From Chaenocephalus aceratus (Eukaryota > Chordata > Actinopteri > Perciformes > Channichthyidae): a DNA stretch of 64,000 bases. Shown here piece after piece: positions 23,238 through 34,875 of the stretch (the first letter of the stretch is position 1; every line of letters begins with the position of its first letter). The translations under genes were made by a program, and so were the position numbers. Where the stretch lies: assembly GCA_023974075.1 (NCBI GenBank), contig CM043801.1, positions 26,391,736-26,455,735 of the forward strand. Direction: 5' to 3'. The notes below the pieces were generated by a model. It was given only the letters and a program-made list of their open reading frames with translations, was not told the origin of the DNA and did not search any database.

Positions 23238-26016
23238 CAAAACACTCTCACTCCCTAAGCGTCCAATAGCGACGTTTGGTCAGTGTCCGTGGCGTCCAAT
23301 TGTGACGCTCCTAGGCTCCTTCAGCGTCATAAAGGGACGCAAATAGCTTTCAACTGATTGCAATGTATTCCCATCTGCGTCGGGATTTGACGCTCATGGA
23401 AGCACGGCATTCGTTTATGCCGCTGCCCTTAAAGGCAATGTGAGCATCCATTCCCATTGGATAACGGAGAATTGTACACCGGAAGTAAGTATTCCTATTA
23501 CTGTCGATTGATTTTACAGTGATATCTGCACTACTCATCGACTAAAAAACACCAGATTATCCTTGTTAATTACACAACATTGATTGGTTTAAATTGTGTG
23601 CAATGCTTTTGTATTTTTCCCCTTCGATTCGGAGAAACAAATATTTTTTCTGAGTAAAGGATGGCAGAAGACACTACACTACCCACAATCCCCAGCTATC
23701 GTTTGGACTACACCATGTGCTCTGTTTGACAAACCCCGTTTTTTTCACCATTCATTCCATGGCTGGCGTCTATGTCACATGATCTTCAAATTTCTCCCTG
23801 CAGAAAAAGAAAACATGGCCGAAATTTGTTTTATTCTCGTGGAAAATGCCTATTTTAAAGTTAGTTTGGCCATTAAAATGCGTTTTGATGTCATTTGATG
23901 CGAGAAATATGAGTTGTTATTTCAGATTATGTGTGCAGTGGATGTACATGATCTTTAGTTTGCTAGTTATTACGAAGATTACTTCAGGAAATCGCGACGT
24001 TTTCATTGTTACCAAGGTGGTTGCTAGGGACGCTGCTATCGATATTATTTCTGTTATGTTGTGTAACTGTTTAATGGTGTTATCTTTATTGCTACCCCCT
24101 TCCCCGTCAATGTATAGTGTTGGTCCACAGCGCAAACGTATTAGTTTAACAAAATCCGCATCTAAAGATAGCCTACGTTATTTTCCCCCTGTGCAATTCC
24201 AGTCTCACATCTCACAGCACATCGTCATTAACAAATACCGGAAACAGACCGAAAACATTTAAAAAAAATAATAATAATACTTTATTCCGAGTGTGCTTGC
24301 TTTTCTCTTTGAAAGTCATCACATAACGGCATTGTAATACACGGTTCGGCTGCATTACATATTACATATCTGCCGTAGTTCTGTATTTATAGAGCCCTGA
24401 TGAGAAGACAAACATGAGGAACTGAAAACGTGACGTGGATCATAAATATATCAGCCATTAAACAACATCTTACATTTCTTTTCACACAATACGTCTCCTT
24501 GCAGTATCAACACTAATTCGGCTCACTTTTATATTTGATCCAATTGGTAGATAGGCTGTATTTACACCATAAAGGTGCACAGCTGATATAAAGGGACACC
24601 TGGTGGTTAAAGCATGTTATTGAATTTAATTATTTTAATTATTAGATCTTAATACGATCCCTATAAAGTATATTCATTACTCGTTATTCTCTACTAATAG
24701 TTAATTAAAGACTGTATGTAATTACTATTTTGCACATCCCTTTCAAGATTTCAAGATTTTCTAAGGTTTATTGACATATCATATAGGCCTACACAACTGT
24801 GGTGTAGTTCTGCACTGAATGAAAAACTTGGGTTGCAGGTTCCTCAATAGTGCATTACAAGACATCTATCAATATTTGTGCATACCTCCAGCAATGTTAA
24901 CTATGTTGAAGCACTTATTTTAACTGATATTATACATAATGTATTATACTCTTATAAGATGTATGTAGATATTTCATCTCCGGCCTTGTCAGGTATTGAA
25001 CAATCAATAAATAAAGAACACAGAATTGTTGAATATAAAACACAGAATTTGTGTGATTATACTAAATGATTTTCAAATAAACACAACTGCATATTTAACT
25101 GTTACACATGCTGATGTAACGCAAATGTTCCATCTTGGGATCAATAAAGTATATCTTATCTTAAGCTGATCGATGGCTTCTGCCATATTTGCAAAATGTG
25201 CCTCTGAACCTTGACAAGTGCATGTTTCACGCTTATCAATTAATGTAATGTAATGTTATCACAGGGGTCACACACATAAGACCAGCTGTTAAATAAAGCT
25301 CTTCTGACCTTAGCTGGCATGTGGGTATATATATTAATACTGCCCATTATGGGCACAAGCAATTTTCACCCATTTATTAATTATATGTTTTAAATGTGAG
25401 TGTTTCCTGTCCCCTAAACCTCCAGGGATGTACACAGTTTAATACTGGCAACTTCTTATTATGGGAAATACGAAAACGTCTTTTAAAACTACAACTCCCA
25501 GTAGAGACGTGCCGTAGAGAAGATGTTGCGAAACAGAATAGCCAGCATGTGTAGTTCTGGGGACGGGGTGGGGGAGGGGGGACACGGTGGACCCGTTCAA
25601 ATCCAGTTTTGGACAGTCTGCCGTGGTTCCATCCCATTTCAAGTGCTGCTCGAGAATCGGCTTAACCCTCGGAGCACACTCTCCAATCACAGAGCTTGAG
25701 GACTATCACGGGGTTTTTCAAACAGAGCACATGGTGTAGTCCAAACGATAGCTGGGGATTCTGGGTAGTGTAGTGTCTTCTGCCATCCTTTACTCCTGGG
25801 AATGGACGCTCACATTACCTTTAAGGGCAGCCGACACAAACGAATGCCGTGCTTCCATGAGCGTCAAATCCCGACGCAGATGGGAATACATTGCAATCAG
25901 TTGAAAGCTATTTGCGTCCCTTTATGACGCTGAAGGAGCCTAGGAGCGTCACAATTGGACGCCACGGACACTGCCCAAACGTCGCTATTGGACGCTTAGG
26001 GAGTGAGAGTGTGTTG
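23238..26016. mobile_element. 2.8 kb TIR DNA element inserted in Gypsy pol
   Basis: The ends (CAAAACACTCTCACTCCCTA on the left, the complement of CAACACACTCTCACTCCCTA on the right) begin inverted arms of over 300 bp. The arms share CTAAGCGTCCAATAGCGACG and later the block around AGCTATCGTTTGGACTACAC. CCGCTAC flanks both ends (23231-23237 and 26017-26023), a 7-bp target duplication. Removing the element and one copy restores continuous pol sequence. The left arm has about 180 bp missing from the right. The interior is non-coding as far as I can see. A stretch at about 24435-24620 recurs at 49870-50015. Superfamily open (hAT, P or Mutator-like are all conceivable). Confidence 0.82.
25130..25180. 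repeat. Possible short retroposon tail
   Basis: TGGGATCAATAAAGTATATC followed by TTATCTTA resembles the 3' tail of fish non-LTR retroposons. Only this tail can be recognised, inside the TIR element interior. Low certainty. Confidence 0.3.
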
Positions 26017-26019
26017 CCG

Positions 26020-28986
26020 CTACGGGCACCGCTTGGAGATGTCGACGGTTACGTCTGTACAGAGCACCCTGCTCCGTCTCGATGAGATAAGACCTCTGTG
26101 TAACACTCTCACCATGTGGAGTATCTCCAGGTATCTAGAGTAGTAGTCAGCTATGACTAGGTAACTCTCTCTCTCATGTTCACATAAATCTATGCCAATT
26201 CTCTTCCACGGCCTGTCTGGGAGAGGTGTTGACAGGAGAGGCTCTCTGTTCTGTGCTCTCCTCTGCTCACGACAGTACATGCAGTTCTCGACTTTGTGTG
26301 TGATCTGTGTGGCTATGCCAGGCCACCACACCGAAGTGTTGGCCCTGTCTCTGCACTTGTTAAGACCTTGATGGCCCTCATGTATGCATTCTAGTATCTC
26401 TGACCTCAATCTCCCTGGTATCACTATTCTACTCCCTCTGGTCACTATCCCATCATGCATAGACAGTTCGTTCCTAACGGGAAAGTACTCCCTAACACAG
26501 GTGTTTATGTGTGCTCGGTGTTCAGGCCACCCCGCTTGTATGTACCTGATCACTTCTTGGAGCTGCTCGTCCGCTGCCGTCTCCGCGCGGATGCTGTCTA
26601 TCTTTTTCGGCGATGCTGGAATGCTGCTCATCACAGCTGCTACGTAACACTCCACGTCTGTGTCTCTACTGAGCTCCTTATCTTCCTGTGGGCTCCTGGA
26701 CAGTGTGTCTGCCACCACCAGGGTTTTCCCCGGCGCATACTCAGCCTCCGGGTTGAACCTCATCAACCGCATGAGGAGTCGCTGGCAGCGGAGTGGCACA
26801 TTGTCGAGATCCCTGGAGTTCATCAGTGGGATGAGGGGTTTGTGATCCGTAATCAGTTTGAATGCTGGTAGGCCGTAGAGATACATCTGAAACCTCTCAC
26901 ACGCCCACACGCTCGCCAGGCACTCCTTCTCTATCTGAGCGTACCTGGTTTCAGCGTCGCTCAGTCGCCTTGAGCAGTATGCTACCGGTCTCCAGTCCTC
27001 GCCATGGAGCTGCAGCAGGACACCGCCTATCCCATAACTACTTGCGTCTGCTGAGACCACTGTGCTCCTGTTAACATCATAGTACACCAGGGTAGGTGAC
27101 GTTGTGAGGAGCTCTTTAACTCGCTCAAAGGCTGCTTGTTGCGCCGGACCCCACATCCACACTGAGTCTGCTTTTAACAGTGCATATAGTGGCTGGCCCA
27201 CTGTGGCGAGGTCTGGAATATATTTCCCCAGGTAGTTGATCATGCCGAGTGCTCTCTTTAGTTCCTGCACGTTTTCTGGTGGTTCAAGTTTTCTGACTGC
27301 AGACACTTTGGCCGGGTCGGGTCGTACACCATCTTTGTTGATCACCTGACCCAGGAAGTGCAGCTCCTCCTTTCTCAGCACACACTTCTCATTGTTCAGC
27401 TTCAGGCCTGCAGACTCCAGCCGATCCAGAACCTTCTGCAGCCGCTCATCATGTTCGCTGGTGTTGCTGCCATGGATGATGATGTCGTCCATATAGACGG
27501 CAACGCCATCCAGCCCTTCCAGCGTCTCTACCATCTTCCTCTGAAATATCTCAGGTGCGCTGCTTATCCCAAAGGGAAGACGTTTAAAACAGTACCTTCC
27601 GTACGGCGTGATGAAGGTGGTCAACCTCTGGCTGTCTTTGTCCAGTGGGATCTGCCAGAACCCTGACGCTGCGTCAAGTGATGAGAAGACGGTGGAGCCG
27701 CTGAGCTGAGCTATCATCCCCTCTGTTGTCGGCAAGATGAATCTCTCCCTTTTGACAGCCTTATTAAGCTTCTTTAAGTCCACACAGATGCGTGTTTTTC
27801 CAGACTTTTTCTGGACTGGCACCATAGGTGCGCACCACTCTGTTGGGTCAGTCACGACTTCAATGATGTCGTTGGCTTCCATCCTCTCCAACTCCTCTTT
27901 CACTGCACCCAGGAGCAGTATGGGGACCCGGCGTGCTGTGCATACTGCATAGGGCTGGTTATTGTCCTTTAGAGCTATCTTCACAGGCTGTGTTTTCAGT
28001 AAGCCAAACTCCTGTTCACTGGTGTTGACCTCGCCCACTCGCTTTACTAACCCCATAGCTACAGCTACTGGCCTGCTGAGTAGGTTATTCACACTCTGCC
28101 CTCTAATGACATAGAGCCTGCATGTGTATGTTTTTCCCTTGTAGCTGGTCTGAGTTATAAACTGCCCTAAACAGTTCAATCCACCCCCGGGACCACTCAG
28201 CACCTTCTTTGGCCTCTGTAGAACCCTTTTTGGCTCCAGTGTTTTGTACACAGTTTCGCTTATGATACTACAATCGGCTCCAGTATCTATTTTAAATTCT
28301 ACAGGTGAGCTGCCAATCTCTAATGTGACTGTCCATTCATTATCATTGTGAGGCATGCTATTAACTGAGCCCAGATAATAATACTGTCCATCTTCTGATC
28401 CCTCACCCTCAGTCACTTCTCTCACCTGCTTGCTCTTGCATACCCTTTCCCAGTGTCCACTTTTCCCACAATTATTGCAAGTAGACCTCCTTGCTGGGCA
28501 GTCATCCTGCTGGCTGTGTGGCATTTTGCCGCACCGCCAGCACTTCCTGTGGTCATTCTCACTCTCTCTCTCCTGGCGCCTCTCTCTCTGTGGATGCCGC
28601 CACTTCTGTGTTGCACCTCTGCTATGCCGTTGTGCTACTTCCTGCACGACGTAAGCCCGCTCTCCCTGCTGGTTAACTTGAGCTTTTACCTCCTCTGATT
28701 GACGCGCCTCTTGTACCGTCATCTCCAGAGTGAGGTTAGGGATCAGCTGTAGCCTCTGAGACAGATCCTTGTCTAGAATTCCCACCACGATTCTGTCTCT
28801 TATGTTTTCCTCACGAGCCGTTCCGAAGTTGCAATGTTCCGACAGCTCATATAGTGCGCGGATGAATGTCTCTGCGCGCTCTCCCGCGCGCTGCACTCTC
28901 TGGTTGAAACATGCCCGTTCATATATAACGTTGCGTCTCGGGATGAAATATGCGTCAAATTTCGCCAGTACAACATCATATTGCAA
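26020..28986 (-). pseudogene. Gypsy gag C-terminus and pol: protease, RT, RNase H, partial integrase
   Basis: A 988-codon frame. In order it has the capsid C-terminus, two zinc knuckles (CWRCGKMPHSQQDDC and CNNCGKSGHWERVC), an aspartic protease (FKIDTGADCSII), reverse transcriptase (RICVDLKKLNKAV, LPFGISSAPEIFQ, YMDD), RNase H (SADASSYGIGG) and the integrase HHCC zinc domain (HEGHQGLNKCR, CMYCREQRR). The integrase core starts (RIGIDLCEHE, IADYYSRYLEI) but jumps near 26110 to the far C-terminal end, so the second and third catalytic acidic residues are absent. After the jump the family-like reading (SYLIETEQG, YRRNRRHLQAVP) is in a different frame. The stop at 26020-26022 is simply out-of-frame reading. 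Confidence 0.92.
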
Positions 28987-29144
28987 TCCTTCCCGAGCGC
29001 ATACACCAGCGTGCTTACTTGAACTGGACCTTCTTCTTTGTCCAACTTAGTAGCTGTCCTGTACCGTGTAAACCGTTTCTTCCAGTCTGACCATTCGGCG
29101 GGTTTCTCGAAACAAAAACTCTCTGGTGGTTGAAACTTTGCCAT
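28800..29144 (-). pseudogene. Gypsy gag, N-terminal part, frameshifted
   Basis: The ATG at 29144 (minus) lies 21 bases after the 5' LTR. It opens MAKFQPPESFCFEKPAEW and continues through DWKKRFTRYR to LVYALGKD, typical of Mag-clade Gag. At about 28990 the conserved reading passes to another frame (YDVVLAKFDAYFIPRRNVIY). The spacing suggests that some residues normally present between these blocks are missing. The frame as given then runs out at 28800 in non-homologous sequence. Gag would form the particle; this copy cannot make a complete one. Confidence 0.75.
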
Positions 29145-29165
29145 CCTTGACCACTTCTGACACCA

Positions 29166-29332
29166 TGTAATATCTTGGATATTAACAGACAACGGAACAG
29201 TTGGTTATTTAACAGGACTCTTTATTGCTGCCTCCGGTGGTTCTCTCGCCACCCCCACTTACTGTCACTGTCGTAAACATGCCATAACGTATATGACAAC
29301 TCCCCTTGTAGTCAGTTAACAATACTATGACA
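29166..29332 (-). repeat. 5' LTR of the Gypsy element
   Basis: Read on the minus strand it starts TGTCATAGTATTG and ends AGATATTACA, with GCAATAAAGAG as the polyadenylation signal. It matches 22710-22876; one visible difference is A for G near 29283. Immediately downstream (minus strand) comes TGGTGTCAGAAGTGG, which pairs with the 3' end expected of a leucine tRNA and is the primer-binding site (about 29151-29165). Confidence 0.92.
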
Positions 29333-30100
29333 AATACCTTTATATTGTCTACTCTTCACTTACTTGTCAGCATAGGTCGGCATTGATGTACAGAGCCGAC
29401 AGAAGACCTTGTTTATACTGGCATCATATTGAGAGGTGCAATGACGCGTCCTGAAACCAGGAAGTAAGCTGCTGGTTCCCTCCACAAAAAGCAATGGAAT
29501 TTCTCCACAGGGTTTTGGAAAATAGCTGGAAATAAGGTCTGTGGAAAACAAACCTGTTTGATAAATGCACGTTTTGTTCAGCCGGATAATCTCCACATGT
29601 CTACCCTACTTTTATAATTTTCTAATCATAAATCTAATCGATGGATTATAAAAGGGTTTTAGGACACGGCACTGCAGCCAACTCCCTGTCACTCCTTTAA
29701 CTCCTCCGGTGACTTTCTTTTATTAGAAGATTGTTTTTTGCCCGGCGCTTGGCCGGTTACCGCTCGTATTAAAAACATTTTGGCGAATGGTTAGGCGGCG
29801 CGATAGTCTGTAGTGAAGAAGGAGCGCCCTCCCGCTCACGGGAGCCTGCTCGCGCTGTGCAAACAGCTGTTTGCTTTCTCCCCCCAACAACGACAACCGA
29901 CTCACGAAACGCTATGTTGTAGCGTTGATAAACGAAACAATTTAACTAAATTGCTAGTCAAAATACCAATACCACAGGACATTTTTGACAGGGGCACAAA
30001 GGCCACTTTGGCCGTGAATTGCATTTTTTTTTACAGGGCATCACGGCAAAAGTGCGGGGCAACGACGTGGCCGTCGTGAAATTCCCACCCTGGTTACCAT

Positions 30101-31326
30101 ACCACTAAGCTAGTAGAAGAGTGTCAAACACTTTATATGAAGGCTGCATCACAACAGGAAGGGTTGTACAGTGGCCCATTGTTTTAGGCTTTTGTGAATG
30201 GTTTCCTGTATAGCTCTCAACTCTGTATCACAGAAATAGATGATTTGTCTTTCTGTTGGTTAAGAACTTTCACAATATGTTTTTGTTTAGTTTGCTTTTT
30301 AGGTATAAGCGGTACCATTACAATTTACCGGACAAAAATAAATGAATTATTAATGGTTTTCAATAACCATGTATCATCATGAGATGTATTTGCTCATATA
30401 CTTTGTCAATGTCTACTTTTGTAATTAAATAACAGACCAGAGTCAGGTAGAAGTCAAAGGATAAAATACAAAACACCAACACCACGTGAGACATTAACAC
30501 TGTGTGATACTTTGAATGCAATGGCATTCAAAATAAACCCCTCGGTATGGTGTTAATCCCCACTTCGAGTCTCTTTCACCTCCCTCTATTAAAATTGTGA
30601 ATTCAAATGCTTAGATCATGTTTTGGCAAGTGTAACAAGCAAAATCTCCTTTTTTCTACAATCTGAAGTTGCATATTTCTTCATTGAACTAAAATACTAT
30701 GTAATGTAAAGTTACATCCTTTGTCTAGGCATATATGGCCAAAGACAACATACACAAGAAGCAATACACAGCACAGAGTAAAAAAACAACAACAGAGCTG
30801 TACATACCTTTCCATGCAGATAAAGCAGGATTTGATTCTATAATTTCTGTAGGCTCATCCTGGGCTGGCATCCAGAGGCATCGTATCACTGCTCGGGATG
30901 AGAGACAATGGATCATTTTTCTTCAAAACCCCTCTCCACCAAGTACAGGCAGAACACTCAGGATGCCAGCTTCCTGCCAAAGGCCCTATTGTTATCTGGC
31001 CCACCCGCCTCCATTTCCATGACCACTGACTGTTTATTTATTTAACTCAAGGGTGATTCCTACCCCATTCATATTCCTAGATATTAGCAGTGAGGTAGCT
31101 ATGGACCCCTGAAACCTTGCTTTCCGATATACATTTTTGTGTGGGTGTGCATGCAAAATAACTACCAAGATTATCACCAGCGATGCTCATTGTTTCCAAG
31201 GGGGGTGTTATTGTTTTGTTTTTTATATATGCTAGTTGTTCTTTCCTTTTAAAAAGACAAATACAGCTTAATTTAAATAAGTTCCTTTATTGTAAGGCAC
31301 AACATGTTCAGCATTCTCAACACATA
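30101..31326. other. Intergenic, no gene seen
   Basis: No protein family recognised. An open frame at 30735-31022 (plus) has no domain. On the minus strand a GTATGT donor-like site occurs near 30815, which could be the end of a non-coding exon, but nothing supports it further. Confidence 0.35.
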
Positions 31327-31334
31327 CAATACAC

Positions 31335-31656
31335 CAGTGGTTCCCAAACTTTTTGTGCCCAAGGCAAAGGACAAGTAAAAATCTCAAGGCACACCTATTG
31401 TGCAAAATAGCCCTTATAACACGTGTTATCACTCATATCATGTACAATATCTGTAAATGTGCATAATTATTTACTAATGCCAAATAAAATGTGACAAAGA
31501 CAACTATATTGCTCATGAAATATTTATTAATGAAGTATTTCAGAAATTAATTTGAAACGTTAATAATAACGTATAGTTGTCACAAAATCCCACGGCACAC
31601 CCGGACTTGACTCACGGCACACCAGTGTGCCGTGGCACACCGTTTGGGAACCACTG
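31335..31656. mobile_element. Short non-autonomous hAT element (322 bp)
   Basis: The termini are CAGTGGTTCCCAAACTTTTT and its inverted partner ending GTTTGGGAACCACTG, the end type of Charlie-like hAT elements. CAATACAC flanks both sides (31327-31334 and 31657-31664), a perfect 8-bp target duplication. The inner ends repeat GGCACACC phrases. No coding capacity. Confidence 0.93.
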
Positions 31657-31664
31657 CAATACAC

Positions 31665-33536
31665 AACAGCAACACAACATGTTCTTGGGGGGGGGGGGGG
31701 TTAGTTAACATCAACACGATGCATGTGCTGAAGATGGGTTTTCTTTGTTTCTAAAGGTTATCTTTGAAGACTCAGAAGCATTGTGCAATCCTTTTCCTCA
31801 GAGGGCTGTTTTTTTGTCAGGTGATATAAATATTGTTATTGTAAGTGTGCCAAAAAACATGTAATCAGGAAGGATGTTATATAATTTATTTCATCATATT
31901 TGACTCCTTGCCCTCTTTACGATTGTGGTGCTTTTGCAGTTGAACTTTAACATAAAAGAAGCAGCTTGTACCTTGTCACCTTGAGCAGTCACACTGTATG
32001 TACACTTGTATGTCTGCAAAGCAATAGCGTATTTTTTTAATCTTTAAACTTTAGGAGATGCCCATTATAACTGTCCTTTTCAGTATGATGAAATGACAAA
32101 CATCAGATGTAGCTAAATAAAAGTCAAAATAGAAACCTGGCAGTGTACTGATTAATGTAATCTCTGCAAACTCAAGGCATTATTTGTATTAAAGTTAAAC
32201 ATTACCAACAGAATGCTCTGCATCTGCTCTGGTGAAATCCAGGTGCTGAGATACTGGATTTAAACATCAACCTTTAAACATATAATGAAGATAAGCAAGG
32301 CATACCAATATATCTTATCAGCATGAAACCAGATAGGCTATAGCTGCTGATCATCATGTCAGTAAACCTTCACCTCAAATTGCTCCTGTGAGGATTGGCC
32401 ACAGTATTGAGTATTGGATAAAAGCGTCTAACAAGTAACATGTAATGGTAATTCATGTGTGTTGAAATGTTTTAAGCATTGTGGTAGGTTCTGACGGACA
32501 GTATCCTTATGTAATGTAGTCTGGTCAAAGTGGTCCAAATTATTGGATTTTCATTGAAACAATCAAATCAGCCCAGATACATCTGTGAAAATCCCTAAAA
32601 GAATCCAAACAAAGTGGTGCAGCATGTGTCCAAAATGTTGAAGGATAGTTTAGTTAGCAAGTAGCTAAAAGTATAGCTAAAGTTGTTACAAGGAATCTGC
32701 GTTGGCTTGCAGTGTTGATGTTACAATTAACTATTTTGCCAGAGGAGACATGACCAGCTAACAGTTTGTTATGTAAGTAATATGATGGCTGGCTAATGCT
32801 ATATAACGTTGTCTGATGCTAAAAATAGCAATAGGCCTATGTTTGGTTGCCAGGTAATATATGTATCTTTGACCTCACTGCAATTTTGATTCTTTCATCT
32901 ACTTTGACTGAAAATAAAACAAATATATCATAAAGTATGCAAAACTGGCTCATTCAGCTGACAAACACAAATATCAACTCTTAAGCCAACATATTGCTAA
33001 GCTAATGTTAGCATCAGTCAGGTAATATTATAAGTTTGGCAATTATTATAGTTTTACAAAAGATGGTATTTCCGGCAGGCTTATCCAACAGTTCTCTATT
33101 CCTGAGCCCTTGAAATGATAAAGAGACATGTGGAAAGCATTAGTACCAGATGTGTGCATGTTTGTTTCTGTGTGGGCCTTCCACATCAAAGTAGCTGTTT
33201 ATCAAAGTTGGAATGTAGGGTGATAATCATCTTTCTCCAGAATGTCAGTTTTGGGCCCTTTTTAAATTGAATTTAGTTGTGAAAACAACTTTCGCATGTA
33301 ATTCTCTCATCCCGTAGAAAAACAAAACTGCAAACCTCCCCTTATGGTTCAAAAGCAATATGTAAGTGAATGGAAATGTGAAATTGAAAATGTGGCCTAA
33401 GAAATTTGTCTTCCTCCAAACATTTAATTATTCCGGTTATACATGCCATGTTTTCTCATATCCTATAAATAAAAAAGGAAACCTAATACTACTACTCCTA
33501 ATACTCCTCCTAATACAACAACTACTACAACAACTG

Positions 33537-33591
<55 letters not shown>

Positions 33592-34260
33592 GTACACTAC
33601 TACTAGAACCCTGTGTTAGGGTCATGTAAATAGAAGGGAGGATTGGGAAATGGAGAGGCTATCTGGACCCTTTCTCTTTGCCGTAAACAAGAACTATACA
33701 AAATTACAATTATAAATAAAATACTCTATTAGTGATGATATTTTAATTATTTTAAGACCATTTCGAAAACCATAGTGCGGCACTGTGGGTTCATCAAATA
33801 AGCACTCTTTGTAAAACATTTAGTGTTCAATTTGAAGTTTATTATTATTATAGTAAATACAATGTTATTATTTGTTAGTTGTAAAAGTTATGTTGTCACT
33901 TTTTCCCAACTCATAGTGGAACAAGTATTTTAATCATTGTTTTGTATTACAACAGCAAGATATAATATGTTGGATTGCAGCACAGCAATTACAGAAATAT
34001 ATCTATTCCCAGTTTTATTACTGAATGGCATACCATTATATTCTAAACAGTTTGGAACATTGTATTATTTCTGTGGTTCAACAATCAACACAATAATCCA
34101 CATCCTCCACCACCAACTTGGAAAAATAGTATAATTGTATTAAGAATATTGGTAAACTCCTTCAGTTTTCAATTAGGAAGATAAATGTAAGATATGAAAC
34201 CTAAATTGCATAAAAGAAGCAGGCATATAATTACATTTCCAGGTGATATGGACATATGAA
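31665..34260. other. Intergenic with simple repeats
   Basis: A G-run lies at about 31687-31700 and a CTA/ACT trinucleotide microsatellite at about 33537-33605. Around 32366-32445 a diverged retroposon-like phrase (TTGCTCCTGTGAGGATTGGC) resembles the one at 36640. No exon recognised. Confidence 0.4.
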
Positions 34261-34264
34261 CTAT

Positions 34265-34455
34265 TACTATTACATTGCATTTAGCTGATGCTTTTATCCA
34301 AAGCGACTTATAATAAGTGCGTTCGACCAACAAAATACAAACTTGAAGAAAACAGAATCATATAAGTACATCAGGTTTCATAGAGCCAAAACATTTCAAG
34401 TGCTACTCAACTGGCTTTATTAGTATATAAGTGCTTTGTTAGTAATTCTATTCGA
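34265..34455 (-). mobile_element. L2-type LINE 3' tail fragment
   Basis: Same 3' UTR as in the L2 copies at 18800 and 39567: TTGCATTTAGCTGATGCTTT, then AAGTGCGTTCGACCAACAAA, ending around AGTGCTTTGTTAGTAATTCT. It lacks the TAGGTAAGCCAGTCCTT block. Severely 5'-truncated, non-coding. Confidence 0.8.
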
Positions 34456-34875
34456 ACTCTAAAAATAGTTCAAATTGGTCAAAATTCAGATTTTGTAAAT
34501 ACATGTGTTTTTGTGTATCAATATATTTCTACGCCATTCACATTAATCATCAATGTGACCTTTTGTTATTTGGGTGGATTACATGCATCATTTGAGGTCG
34601 GAACTTTCCAGAATAAAACCCAACCTTGACCTTCTATATCTACAAACAGAATGACGTTCCAATCGAGTTCATGACCTACAACAGAAGCTAGATAACACCG
34701 GCTCTTTCTTCTTTTGTTTTACTCGCCCCTGTACAGACATCTAGTACAATTCCAAATTGGTATAGTATGAAAACACAAATAGCCCTTAATACTAGAATCA
34801 CAATTTTCAAAGTACTTACGGTGATGTCTAAAATCAGGTAACATTTAATCAGAAAGATTTTAACCATTGCTTCGT

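Larger units (their letters stand above)
22710..29332 (-). mobile_element. Gypsy-type (Mag-like) LTR retrotransposon, interrupted
   Basis: Two 167-bp LTRs (22710-22876 and 29166-29332) differ at very few positions. They begin and end TG...CA and are flanked by AATAC on both sides (22705-22709 and 29333-29337). Coding is on the minus strand, so the 5' LTR is the right one. A primer-binding site and a polypurine tract lie just inside the LTRs. Gag-Pol shows the double zinc knuckle typical of the Mag clade. The copy is defective: gag is frameshifted, the integrase core is deleted, and a 2.8 kb DNA transposon sits in the 3' end of pol. The near-identical LTRs suggest fairly recent insertion. Confidence 0.93.
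22042..30092. mobile_element. hAT-type DNA transposon hosting a nested Gypsy element
   Basis: The ends are inverted: CAGGCTTGGAATTTC on the left and GAAATTCCCACCCTG on the right. Both are flanked by GTTACCAT (22034-22041 and 30093-30100), a perfect 8-bp target duplication as hAT transposases make. Excluding the Gypsy insertion (22710-29332), about 1.4 kb of the element remains. It includes a 21-bp tandem (GCACAAAGGCCACATGACAG, about 22113-22178). A related phrase, GGGGCACAAAGGCCAC, lies near the other end (about 29993). No transposase frame is visible, so this is a non-autonomous copy. Confidence 0.87.

Noticed and set aside
26384..26871. Plus-strand frames antisense to the Gypsy pol
   Set aside because: They mirror the conserved minus-strand pol and have no independent support.
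30725..30916. Minus-strand stretch ending at a GTATGT donor as a connexin first exon
   Set aside because: It is 18 kb from the coding exon, with no promoter motif or conservation visible. A single donor-like site is not enough.
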